The translations under genes and the position numbers were made by a program. Positions 11,009 to 21,522 of a DNA stretch of 64,000 nt are shown here, piece by piece (within the stretch, counting starts at the first letter, position 1; each line of letters begins with the position of its first letter). The stretch is taken from assembly GCA_946122785.1 (NCBI GenBank), contig CAMGYJ010000006.1, forward strand, positions 3,560,538 through 3,624,537, written 5' to 3'. Below the pieces are notes generated by a model that saw only the letters and a list, made by a program, of their open reading frames with translations, searched no databases and had not been told where the DNA came from. Origin of the DNA: Linum tenue (lineage: Eukaryota; Streptophyta; Magnoliopsida; Malpighiales; Linaceae).

Positions 11009-12349
11009 TGACTCACTCCTACTGTCACCCTAGAAAATGGCCAAGTATAACCAATTCCTAAAGCGTAGTATAGCGGGTCGGGTTTTAATGTCAACCCGGG
11101 TCCTAGATGTGATGACTACTCGGTGAATTCTTGTTATTTAGCAGTGAACTTTTAGTGAAACTCAAGCAAACAAAACACAGAGCAAGTAAACGGTTTGTTG
11201 TCAAGTCAAGAGAGGTCACCCGAATATGGTTTCCCCCTAGACTGCAGTTAAGTCGGATTGCAATTTACCCAGTTCAGTTTTCATGAAAGTTATACTGCGG
11301 AAGGTTCTCAATTAGCCTGAAGTCTCGACTAAAGGTCTCCAGACCCTCTCAATCTGAGTCTCTAGCGGGCGACTAACCTCCACCGGAGTAAACAGATTGA
11401 GGCCCTAATGAACCAAACCTCCACTACCGAATTGACTTCGGTACAGAATAGCGAATTGGCTTCTCGACTAAAGTCACCAATTCGCCACCTTCGATTAAGG
11501 ATACTCTATCAACCTAGGCAGATATTCTCATTCTAGGTTAAAGCAGAAACAACAGGAATTTGATCAGGATTCAAGTCATTCAATCATTCAAACCTCAGTC
11601 GAATATAATCAATTCACAAACTCTGTACTTGGGTTCATACAATCAGACCTAGCATACAAATCTAGGGTTCTCCATACCCAGATGAATGGGGAAACTACTC
11701 CATAGAGAAAGAAGCAAAAGCAGATTCAGACACGGAAATCATACTGTGAAGTTGGATTCCTGCTTCTGGACGTTTAATCGCACTTCTCCAAGCTCAAGAC
11801 GGGCTCCAATGGTGTTGAAGATCGATCTATGGCGCTTGAGAACTCTGGTTCGACGCTTTCTCTCTCTAGGTATCGGTTTCTCTCTCAAAAACTCGGAACC
11901 CTTTGAAAATTGGCCTTCTTCCTCTTTTATCAGCTGCCTGGTCGCGATACCCGGTCAAAATACCCGGTCGGGTATTTTATGGTTCGACCGGGTATTGTGA
12001 AACGCACCGTTCCACTAAAGGCGAAAATCCCCGGTCTACCACCAAAATCCCCGACCGGGGATTTTAGGCCTTCGCCCGGGCCCCCTTCTGTTTCTCACGG
12101 GTGCCAAAAATGATAAATAGCCGGTCGGGTATTTTGCCATCCGACCGGGTATTTTCCTCCTGCAGCCCCCTTAGTCCCAACTCGGCTCCTTTCGACCCAG
12201 AACTCGTTTCTCCGCCTCGATTCCAACGCCGGGACCTGAAATATGACACAAACACACAACCTGGCGTAAAATCGGCTTAAAACACGAGATTCCTCAGCAC
12301 AAACGGCTCCAGAATAGGGGTGAAAATATGTATAATTATCGGTCTATTA
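11009..12349 (-). repeat. 3' LTR of element C
   Basis: 1341 bp. On the minus strand it starts TAATAGACCG, whereas the 5' copy starts TGATAGACCG, so the terminal TG is changed here. Compared with the 5' LTR it has 13 extra bases near 11955, duplicating a CCGGTC module. Directly upstream on the minus strand is the purine tract GTGTGGGGGAGTT (about 12350-12362). Confidence 0.92.
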
Positions 12350-14215
12350 AACTCCCCCACACTTAACCGTTTGCTTGTCCCCAAGCAAACCAAGTCAGAC
12401 ACTAGGTAAGCTTACAAATCAATCAACCAACACTGGGGACAAGTCATAAAGGCACAAAACACGTGAATCACACTGGTTTTCAAACATCAATACATGCACA
12501 ACCTCAATAACAACCTGGACAACCACCACAGAGGACATTCGAGTGCAGCAAATCGAGTAAAGGAAGAGTCTCCCGTCTGTTCACTAGCCAACCTAGACTT
12601 GATTCAACCACTTACTCAAAACAGTCGACTCATGCATCCAACTCAAAACATCAGAATAGAGACCGAGCAATCTAGGTCCTCACCGGGGTACAAGAGCATA
12701 TAGAAAATGGAAATGAATCACTCACTCTCGACCAGTGGGGTCAGGACAATTTTTGATGCGAAAGATGCGCATGCTATTTCTCTCAATCCCTATCATCTCT
12801 TCACCATGATGGCAGCCTCTAAATGCTAGAGTTCACATATGGGGTGTCACCACTAACTAATCAGGAGGTCTTAGACACAGGTTCAAATGACTGGCTAGGG
12901 TCTTGGACATGGGGAAAAGGCCTTTTAGGTGGTGGAAGTATTCATAGCAAAAAGGTTCCACATTTTCCAAACACACAATCACAGTCAACCAACCCGGTAT
13001 TTTCTTTCTGCTATTCTGCATTCCTCAATATCTTAAGAGCACAAGAGCGAAGGAGGCATAATCATCAGCATTTCCAAGCCAGACTGCTAAGAAACACTGC
13101 TTACTGGGCATTATTCAGATTTTTGGTAGTGGCTCTCTTTTGCTTTCAAATTTTTGCTTTGTTTTTCTTTCATTTTTTCTTTTCATTTCTTAAGAGAGCC
13201 ACCACTTCTGCATAAATTTCAAACACCTGCCCAACTTTTAAGCACTACCTCCAACACTCACATAGACTTTAGCAGAAACAGCAGAGAATATGTAAAAACC
13301 ACTCTGTGGAACCTTCTAAAAGATGCAACAAGGGTGATTTTTTTCATTATAAACCAAAAGAAAGGATAACACACGGCTCAAAGGGCTGACTAGGGGATAT
13401 GACACATCAGGACAGTCAGTTTTTTGGGCGTGGGCTAATCCTATGCCCCCATCATCTTAGCTAGTGACAACGTGAATGCTACACATCATGGAAGAGGGAT
13501 CTATCGCACAAGAAAGAAACGAGCAGGCTCAAATCTCACATGGCTACCTATATGCTCTATCTCACATTCTGATACCCTGAACTAGATGCATAAACGACTG
13601 TCAAGGACAAGTAATCAGATCAAGTCAGATCAAGTCACAGTTGGCAAGCAAACAGTTGACAAACTGAACCCCTACATCGTTTTACTGCACATCTCAGTCC
13701 TCATCATAGGTTGTCCTAGTCGCAAACAAGTTGTCATGCATTAATCCGAAAACCAATCAATTCATCCATCAAAACACAGTGCCAATATGATCAAACAGCA
13801 GTACTTGGAGCCCTCAAATCGTAAGATTTGGACAGTGGACTAGGCTCCAAGAACACAAACAGAGCTAATGCAGTCAAAAGATAACATCCCCCCCACACTC
13901 AAGTTCGACATTGCCCTCAATGGAGAAGAGGGAAGGAAAGGGGAACGATGTTACCGGTGTGCACGGACTGCAGAAGACTGGAAATGGACCAGTCGGGAAC
14001 ACAGCACAGCTCAAGGGGAACAGAAGAGCTCAACCAGAATATGTTAGGTCCGATGTCAGCCCAGTAAGACATCATCCAGAATAAAGGAAACAAACCAAAA
14101 CAAAACCAAATCGCAATCCGACTCGAAACATAAGAAAGAAAGTCAAACCGTGGTGGGGTTGCCTCCCCACCAGCGCTTCTTTACCGTCTTTTAGCTGGAC
14201 GCCCATGGTGGATAC
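12350..14215 (-). other. Long non-coding 3' region of element C
   Basis: About 1.9 kb with no supportable gene between the gag stop and the 3' LTR. Two purine-rich tracts on the minus strand (near 12350-12362 and 13889-13900) resemble polypurine tracts. The second may be an older or internal one. The part next to gag (14155-14215) has the short inverted repeat GTGGGG...CCCCAC seen as part of the 3' regions of Athila-like elements. Confidence 0.6.
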
Positions 14216-17020
14216 TCAGGGAGGTGCAGGAACAGGTGCCTCCAAGAGCGGATCCACATCGCTCTTGAGATACAGCTTCAGGTGATGACCGTGCACCCGA
14301 CGGTTGCAACCACCAGCAGAAGTCAGCTCGACCTGGCCATCCGGTAAGATGCAGGCGAGTGAGTACTCGGATGGCCAGGGTGGTCGTGGTGCGGGGGGTG
14401 GGACCAGCTCATAGTGGTCTCCACTCTTCTTCCGTGCAGGCTTAGCCACGTGCGGCTTCGGCCGCCACTCCTCCTTAAGCTTTTTGTTCGGAGGCGGGAC
14501 TGGATGGAGTGGCGACGAAGGAATGATAGGCGGGTCCTGCAAAATGAGAGGTGTAGAAGGGTACACGACAGGATCGTGTACCTGATCAGAAATAGCATGC
14601 ACAGGCGATACAGAAATCATAGCACAATGATCAAAGTCAGTCACAGGAAAAATAGCCTGTTCATTTCCAGCACGCAAGATCAGTTTACCATCATGCACAT
14701 CAATCAGTGCCTTGGCGGTGGCAAGAAACGGTCTACCTAGAATCAAAGGCACATCCACATCATCATTTATATCCAGAATAACAAAATCAACAGGATATGT
14801 GAATGCACCCACATTAACAAGCAAATCTTCTATGATACCCCTAGGATGCACCACAGAACGATCAGCTAGCTGAATGCTCATCCTAGTAGGGCTAAGTTCA
14901 CCTAGGTCTAGCTTTTTGAACAATTTATATGGCATGACATTAATGCTAGCTCCTAGGTCCGCCAAGGACTTTCCTACATGCATGCTGCCAATAGTAAGAG
15001 GGATAGTAAAACTCCCTGGATCCTTGCGCTTTTCGGGCAGCTTGTTCTGCAGGATGGCAGAACATTCCTCGCTCAGCAGCACTGTCGAGAGATCCCCAAG
15101 TTTCTTCTTGTTGGTGCAGAGATCTTTCATGAACTTAGCGTACTTGGGCATCTTCGACAGTGCCTCCACAAATGGTATGCTGATGTTGAGCTGCTTCAAC
15201 ATTGCCATAAAATTGGCAAACTCAGTCTCCAACTTGTCTTTGTGAAGGCGAGTGGGGAAGGGAAGCTGGGGTACGTGCTCCTTCACCACTGGTTGTGGCT
15301 TGGGAGCAGGGGCTTCCTTCTCCACCCGCACTTCTGCATCACCGGCTGGAAGTGCTGAAGCAGGTAGTGGTTCCTCCTGCCTGGTCGGGGCAGGATCAGC
15401 TGATGTAGGCCTGCCGCTCAGGGTGAAAATGGCATGTGCTGTCTCATGCGGGTCCCGTGGATTGGGGATGGTGGTGGCAGGTAGAGTCCCCGGGGCCCGA
15501 GTAGTAATCTGGCGAGCTATGGCGCCAACCTGGTTCTGCAAATCTTGCAGAATGGCACCCTGGTTTCTCTGCCCTGCCTCCAGTGAAGTTATGGCCTGAT
15601 CCATCCTCGTGATATTCGCCTGGCTGGTGGTCATGAATGCCGCCAAAACGTTTTTCAGCTCGGTCATCTGATTATCGGGAGCTGACGCTGCTGCTGGCTC
15701 GGCATACTGACGCTGGGGCTGCTGGAATGGCTGCCCCTGTCTAGCCTGGAAAGGCTGCCTCTGCTGAAAACCACCTGCTGGTGCTGGGAAACCAGGTGGT
15801 TTATTGGTGTTGTTGCTCCAGGCGAAGTTGGGGTGTTGGCGCCATCCCTCATTGTATGTGTTACTGTATGGATCGAGGCGCCGAGCATTGGCGATGAAGG
15901 CCAACTGTTCTTGGGGAGTAGAGGACTCCCGCATAGCCTGGCAGTCCTCCACCAGATGGTTTGGACTCTCACACCACTGGCACTGAGCTACTGGAGGCGC
16001 AGCTACACCTCGGCCCGGAAGGAGACTGTTAGGCTGCTTCAGTGTCTGCACCAACTCAGCCACCTGCTGCTCTAACCCGGATCTGGCCTTCATAGCATGC
16101 ACACCACGGTCCCGGGAGTGCCTGCCTCTGCTGCTCTGCCCCCAGGAATGATCGCGGGCAGCCAAAGTACTGATCATCTGGTTCAGCTCGGGTGGAGTTT
16201 TAGTAAGGATATCCCCTCCTGGGCATAGAGACTCGATCACCCTCTGGCTGTCTGGGGTGATGGCACTGTAGAAGTTCCCCACTGTGAAAGCATCGCTGAA
16301 GCCATGATGGGGACACTGCCAGAAGTATCCCATGTACCGCTCCCATGCATCACGAAGGGACTCATCTGGATCTTGGCGGAAGTGAGTGATCTCCCGCTGA
16401 ATCTCAGTAGTCTTCGATGCCGGATAATATCTGTGCACGAACTTATCAGCCAGATCGTCCCAAGAGGTGATGGACAATGGGGGCTGGGTCTCCAACCACC
16501 TCTTAGCATTCCCCGCCAGAGAATGGGGGAAGAGGTGAAGGCGGATTGCATCATCTGGAACACCATTCAGCTTGAACCCGTTCGTCAGCTGCAGAAAACG
16601 GGAAAGGTGTACCCGGGCTTCCTCATCCTTCAAGCCATGGAACTGGATAGAGGTGGTGATGAGTTGAATCCAGCATGGCTTGATCTCGAAGTTGTTTGCA
16701 GGAATGGGCGGATAGAGGATGACCGGGCGGATGTCAGCAATCCGTGGAGTATAGAAGTATTCCAAGGTGGGACCCGGTGGTGGCGGATGATGATGGTTCC
16801 CAGGTCCCGGGGGATTTTGGTCGTTCCCCAGGATCTGGTTCTGAGGAGGCGGGTTCTGATCGCCTTCCATCTCGTGCTCGTCCTCGGAGTCGCTGGTCAA
16901 TTGGCCGTCTTGGCGCTCCACCGTAGCCAGTCTAGCTCGCTGTTGTCTCCGAAGTTGTTTGCAGGTGCGCTCAATCTCAGGATTCAACGGCAGTAAACTT
17001 CCCGACTGGCTACGGGTCAT
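14216..17020 (-). CDS. Gag-protease protein of element C, with a pol-tail remnant at its C-terminus
   Basis: 934 codons from ATG 17020 to the stop at 14216. The N-terminus MTRSQSGSLLPLNPEIERTC matches the gag start of element E (28712), an Athila-type start. The Retrotrans_gag domain follows (HLSRFLQLTNGF to ESLRDAWERYMGYFWQCP, residues about 130-235), then a knuckle-like CQWCESPNHLVEDCQ (near 347). A Gln/Pro-rich linker follows, then an aspartic-protease-like domain with DLGASINVMPY (near 700) and DVPLILGRPFLATA. In DLGAS the usual T/S of DTG/DSG is Leu, as in many Athila copies. The last 60 residues contain RRVHGHHLKLYL, which resembles the extreme C-terminus of Athila integrase. An internal deletion appears to have fused protease directly to the tail of pol while keeping the frame open. 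Confidence 0.88.
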   Translation of the reverse strand: MTRSQSGSLLPLNPEIERTCKQLRRQQRARLATVERQDGQLTSDSEDEHEMEGDQNPPPQNQILGNDQNPPGPGNHHHPPPPGPTLEYFYTPRIADIRPVILYPPIPANNFEIKPCWIQLITTSIQFHGLKDEEARVHLSRFLQLTNGFKLNGVPDDAIRLHLFPHSLAGNAKRWLETQPPLSITSWDDLADKFVHRYYPASKTTEIQREITHFRQDPDESLRDAWERYMGYFWQCPHHGFSDAFTVGNFYSAITPDSQRVIESLCPGGDILTKTPPELNQMISTLAARDHSWGQSSRGRHSRDRGVHAMKARSGLEQQVAELVQTLKQPNSLLPGRGVAAPPVAQCQWCESPNHLVEDCQAMRESSTPQEQLAFIANARRLDPYSNTYNEGWRQHPNFAWSNNTNKPPGFPAPAGGFQQRQPFQARQGQPFQQPQRQYAEPAAASAPDNQMTELKNVLAAFMTTSQANITRMDQAITSLEAGQRNQGAILQDLQNQVGAIARQITTRAPGTLPATTIPNPRDPHETAHAIFTLSGRPTSADPAPTRQEEPLPASALPAGDAEVRVEKEAPAPKPQPVVKEHVPQLPFPTRLHKDKLETEFANFMAMLKQLNISIPFVEALSKMPKYAKFMKDLCTNKKKLGDLSTVLLSEECSAILQNKLPEKRKDPGSFTIPLTIGSMHVGKSLADLGASINVMPYKLFKKLDLGELSPTRMSIQLADRSVVHPRGIIEDLLVNVGAFTYPVDFVILDINDDVDVPLILGRPFLATAKALIDVHDGKLILRAGNEQAIFPVTDFDHCAMISVSPVHAISDQVHDPVVYPSTPLILQDPPIIPSSPLHPVPPPNKKLKEEWRPKPHVAKPARKKSGDHYELVPPPAPRPPWPSEYSLACILPDGQVELTSAGGCNRRVHGHHLKLYLKSDVDPLLEAPVPAPP

Positions 17021-17143
17021 GCACTATCTGCACACAATCAAGCAAAGCAAACCCCGTGAAGGCACAAGTGGGAAAGACAAAACTCAATGCAAAAATGAAA
17101 ATGCCAAAGTATCAGAAATCACTTTTCTTCAACAACCTAGCCG

Positions 17144-17161
17144 TCCCCGGCAACGGTGCCA
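17144..17161 (-). promoter_or_regulatory. Primer-binding site of element C (tRNA-Asp type)
   Basis: On the minus strand this reads TGGCACCGTTGCCGGGGA, one base away from the Asp-type PBS TGGCGCCGTTGCCGGGGA used by Athila elements. It lies six bases inside the 5' LTR. Confidence 0.85.
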
Positions 17162-17167
17162 AAAACT

Positions 17168-18495
17168 TGACTCACTCCTACTGTCACCCTAGAAAATGGC
17201 CAAGTATAACCAATTCCTAAAGCGTAGTATAGCGGGTCGGGTTTTAATGTCAACCCGGGTCCTAGATGTGATGACTACTCGGTGAATTCTTGTTATTTAG
17301 CAGTGAACTTTTAGTGAAACTCAAGCAAACAAAACACAGAGCAAGTAAACGGTTTGTTGTCAAGTCAAGAGAGGTCACCCGGATATGGTTTCCCCCTAGA
17401 CTGCAGTTAAGTCGGATTGCAATTTACCCAGTTCAGTTTTCATGAAAGTTATACTGCGGAGCGTTCTCAATTAGCCTGAAGTCTCGACTAAAGGTCTCCA
17501 GACCCTCTCAATCTGAGTCTCTAGCGGGCGACTAACCTCCACCGGAGTAAACAGATTGAGGCCCTAATGAACCAAACCTCCACTACCGAATTGACTTCGG
17601 TACAGAATAGCGAATTGGCTTCTCGACTAAAGTCACCAATTCGCCACCTTCGATTAAGGATACTCTATCAACCTAGGCAGATATTCTCATTCTAGGTTAA
17701 AGCAGAAACAACAGGAATTTGATCAGGATTCAAGTCATTCAATCATTCAAACCTCAGTCGAATATAATCAATTCACAAACTCTGTACTTGGGTTCATACA
17801 ATCAGACCTAGCATACAAATCTAGGGTTCTCCATACCCAGATGAATGGGGAAACTACTCCATAGAGAAAGAAGCAAAAGCAGATTCAGACACGGAAATCA
17901 TACTGTGAAGTTGGATTCCTGCTTCTGGACGTTTAATCGCACTTCTCCAAGCTCAAGACGGGCTCCAATGGTGTTGAAGATCGATCTATGGCGCTTGAGA
18001 ACTCTGGTTCGACGCTTTCTCTCTCTAGGTATCGGTTTCTCTCTCAAAAACTCGGAACCCTTTGAAAATTGGCCTTCTTCCTCTTTTATCAGCTGCCTGG
18101 TCGCGATACCCGGTCGGGTATTTTATGGTTCGACCGGGTATTGTGAAACGCACCGTTCCACTAAAGGCGAAAATCCCCGGTCTACCACCAAAATCCCCGA
18201 CCGGGGATTTTAGGCCTTCGCCCGGGCCCCCTTCTGTTTCTCACGGGTGCCAAAAACGATAAATACCCGGTCGGGTATTTTGCCATCCGACCGGGTATTT
18301 TCCTCCTGCAGCCCCCTTAGTCCCAACTCGACTCCTTTCGACCCAGAACTCGTTTCTCCGCCTCGATTCCAACGCCGGGACCTGAAATATGACACAAACA
18401 CACAACCTGGCGTAAAATCGGCTTAAAACACGAGATTCCTCAGCACAAACGGCTCCAGAATAGGGGTGAAAATATGTATAATTATCGGTCTATCA
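17168..18495 (-). repeat. 5' LTR of element C
   Basis: 1328 bp, from TGACTCACTCC to ...GGTCTATCA on the plus strand. It contains a cluster of palindromes built from CCGGTCGGG (18106-18121, 18190-18211, 18261-18280). Confidence 0.93.
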
Positions 18496-18500
18496 GCAAC

Positions 18501-20530
18501 CGGTGTATTACACTTCGCGTACGCTCGTCAGCGCGGAAACAAGATACTCCTCTATAGAAAAAGCTGCCCTGGCACTGGTAAGCGCGTCACAAAAATTACG
18601 CCCATACTTCCAAGCGCACCAAATTACCGTCCTGACAAATCTTCCGCTCAAGAAGATCCTGACCTCGATGGAAGTATCGGGGCGCATGGTCAAATGGGCG
18701 GTCGAGCTTTCGGAGTACGACATCCAATATGCGCCGCGACCAGCAATAAAAGCCCAAATCCTAGCGGATTTCATCGCTGAAGGGGTGACCCTGGAAACAA
18801 CGCCAGAGGGCGTATGGGAAGTTTACGTCGACGGGGCAGCGAGCAAGTATGGCGCCGGTGCGGGTGTTGTGGTGCGCACCCCCAACGGCGCGGTACACGA
18901 AATAGCGATAAGATTCAGGGCGCTGAAGACAAATAACGCCGCCGAGTATGAGGCCATCTTGGCGGGGATGACAGCCGCCCACGACTTGGGCGCCAGAACG
19001 ATACGAGTACTCTCCGACTCCTCCTTGGCAGTCAACCAATTAAACGGGGCATTCGACGCAAAGGAGGACACACTGGCACACTATATGGAGGGCGTCAAGG
19101 CGCGGGCCACCAACTTCGAAGCGATGACGTACGCGCAAATACCAAGGGAAGAGAACGCGCACGCCGACGCATTGTCCAAATTGGCAACGGCTACCGACTT
19201 CGAATCCACACGCCTAGTGTCTGTTCAAAAGGAAGAGGAGGAAACCCGCCCAGAAGCAGCAATCAACACAACCCAGCTCGCGGACAACCAAGACTGGAGA
19301 CACCCAATCGTGAAATACCTGCAAGACGGCTCAGTGCCAGAGGATGCTAAAGAGGCATGGACTCTAAGGCAAAAAGCGGCCCGATGTACACTCATCGAAG
19401 GACAACTATACCGAAGGTCGTACTCGGGCGTCTATCTCAAATGCATCGGGGAACAGGAGGCGCGCGACTTGGTGCGCGAGCTGCACGAGGGGCTGTGTGC
19501 GATGCATGCCGGCCCACGCAGCATGGAACGCACCATCCTGTTGCACGGATACTACTGGCCGCGAATAAAAAAGGACACAAAGAGCTACGCAGATCAGTGC
19601 CACAAATGCCAACTCAACGCGCGTCAACATCACCTGCCAGCCACCGAGCTTCAGGGCAACTTGAGCCCATGGCCCTTCGCGCAGTGGGGTGTGGATCTCT
19701 TGGGCCCCTTTCCAACGGCAAAAGGGAAACGCAAGTACATCATTGTGGCAGTAGACTACTTCACCAAGTGGATCGAAGCCGAAGCACTGGCATCCATAAC
19801 GGCACAACAGGTAACGCGCTTCTTGCGCAATAATATTTTGTCGCGCTTTGGGGTACCAAATGCACTCATTTTCGATCACGGGAAGCAATTTGACTGCGCT
19901 GAAGTGATAGACTTCTGCGACGAAGTGGGAACCATTGCAAGGTTCGCGTCGGTGGCTTACCCCCAAGCCAACGGCCAGGCAGAATCCTCTAACAAGGCGA
20001 TCTTGCACGGCCTCCACACCCGCCTGAACGATGCCAAGGGTAATTGGGCGGACGAGCTCAACACTGTGCTGTGGGCGCACCGCACCACATACAAAGTGGC
20101 AACGGGCGAAACCCCCTTCGCTCTCACCTACGGCACTGACGCGGTAATCCCCATCGAGACAACAGCCCCGACCTATCGAATCACAGGATACAACGAAGAA
20201 GCGAACGAAGAAGAGCGCCTGTTGGAACTCGAGTTGTCACAGGAAAGGCGCGAGTTGGCAGCCATCAGGCTGGCCGCAATGAAGGAGCAGGTAGCCAAGT
20301 ATCATAATGCCAAGTTGGTCCCACACAAGTTGATCCTTGGCGACCAGGTGCTACGACGAAACTTCCGCCCCGACCCCAAGCACGGGAAGCTCGCCTCAGT
20401 GTGGGAGGGTCCATACCTAATCCGCGAAGTAATCGGCGCCAACACGTTCAAGCTCAGCGAGTTGGGGGGCAACAAAATCCCAAGAACGTGGAATGCGCAA
20501 AACCTCAGAAAGTACCACCAAGCGACCTAG
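18501..20530 (+). CDS. RNase H-integrase, 3' part of the element B polyprotein
   Basis: This continues the frame broken at 11008. The codon split by the insertion is completed if one copy of the GCAAC duplication is dropped, so the insertion changed nothing else. Visible parts: end of the RT-linked domain (to about 18780); an RNase H with VYVDGAAS, NNAAEYEA and LSDSSLAVNQ (18820-19190); an integrase zinc domain with HAGPRSMERTI and CHKCQ (about 19505-19615); the DDE core with VDYFTKWIEAEA, DHGKQFDC and NGQAESSNK (19750-20000); and a C-terminal GPYLIREVI stretch. It ends at TAG 20528-20530. No inactivating change is seen in this half. Confidence 0.93.
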
Positions 20531-20580
20531 CATGTATCACATTCGCAATAGCGCATTTGCGCACGGAATAAAAGGACACA

Positions 20581-21095
20581 GTTCGAAAGAACAAAAAAAA
20601 CTAGCAATAGTCCAGCACTATCTGCGCTCGCTCAGTTCCACGGAACAAAAAATTAGCAATAGTCTAGCACTATTCGCGCACAGTTCGAAAGAACAAAAAT
20701 TAGCAATAGTCCAGCACTATCTGCGCTCGCTCAGTTCCACGGAACAAAAAATTAGCAATAGTCTAGCACTATTCGCGCCCAGTTCGAAAGAACAAAAATT
20801 AGCAATAGTCCAGCACTATCTGCGCTCACTCAGTTCCACGGAACAAAAAATTAGCAATAGTCTAGCACTATTCGCGCCCAGTTCGAAAGAACAAAAATTA
20901 GCAATAGTCCAGCACTATCTGCGCTCACTCAGTTCCACGGAACAAAAATTAGCAATGGTCTAGCACTATTCGCGCCCAGTTCGAAGGAGCAAAAAAAAGT
21001 AGCAATAGTCCAGCACTATCTGCGCTCACTCAGTTCCACGGAACAAAAATTAGCGATAGGCCAGCACTATCCGCACTCACTCAGTCCGCGCCCAC
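20581..21095 (+). repeat. 99-bp tandem repeat block of element B (about five units, each two related halves)
   Basis: Units begin GTTCGAAAGAAC at 20581, 20683, 20782, 20881 and 20979 (spacings 102, 99, 99, 98). Each unit has two similar halves of about 50 bp, one starting GTTCGAAAGAAC and one GTTCCACGGAAC, both short palindromes, and each followed by TTAGCAATAGTC. Because 99 is a multiple of three, an open frame with a 33-residue repeat runs through (20493-20963). I take that as a by-product, not a gene. Confidence 0.9.
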
Positions 21096-21522
21096 TCAGC
21101 CCACAAAAGGCAAGAACCGTTCGCGCTTCCCAGCCCACGGTAATCATCGCTCATTCGCGCACACGAAGTTCCAATGAACAGAACAGATAAACAACACAAT
21201 CAAGGACTCCTTGGCATAATCCAAGAAGGAGCAATAACGTTGTTCGCGATTACACATAAGAGGATACAAAAAAAAACAGAACACAAGGAGCCAACAAAAC
21301 AACTAGGGCTCGTTGAAAGACATCCCATCGCAACAACACTTAAGCAGAGCCGGTGTTAGGCTGCTCATCCTCCCGGCTCAGCTTCCGACGCAACAAGGGA
21401 CGCTCCTCCTCTTCGTCCTCGTCTTCCTCTTCCTCAGCCACCTCGCCGTCCCTTCTGGCGCCCGTGGCTTCCCCCGTGATTGGACGCTCAGCTTCCTCCC
21501 GACGCTCCTCTTCGTCCTCCTC
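21096..21522. other. Spacer between tandem repeats and the antisense gene of element B
   Basis: No gene or clear repeat is seen beyond degenerate copies of the CGCGCCCACTCAG motif at the start. The region after 21350 is the 3' flank of the antisense gene and is rich in CCTCTTCGTCCTC repeats. Confidence 0.5.

Larger units (their letters stand above)
11009..18495 (-). mobile_element. Element C: gag-only Athila-like LTR retrotransposon nested in element B
   Basis: It has LTRs at 11009-12349 and 17168-18495, flanked by the 5-bp target duplication GCAAC (11004-11008 and 18496-18500). On the minus strand it has a PBS matching the 3' end of tRNA-Asp, a single long gag-protease frame (17020 to 14216) and no RT, RNase H or integrase core. 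It is therefore non-autonomous and must have used enzymes from a relative. The LTRs differ by one 13-bp indel and roughly seven substitutions by eye, so the insertion is young and later than that of B. Confidence 0.94.

Noticed and set aside
12823..13369. Plus-strand frames in the non-coding part of element C
   Set aside because: Low complexity (Phe/Ser runs), wrong strand for the element, no family resemblance.
17144..17161. tRNA gene
   Set aside because: Only the 18-nt complement to a tRNA 3' end is present, as a retroelement primer site. The same holds for 28575, 31886 and 34732.
20493..20963. Open frame encoding a 33-residue repeat
   Set aside because: It is produced by the 99-bp tandem repeats, whose length is a multiple of three. 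It has no start context or domain.
20581..21095. CRISPR-like array
   Set aside because: Units are contiguous tandem repeats with no unique spacers, in plant retrotransposon DNA.
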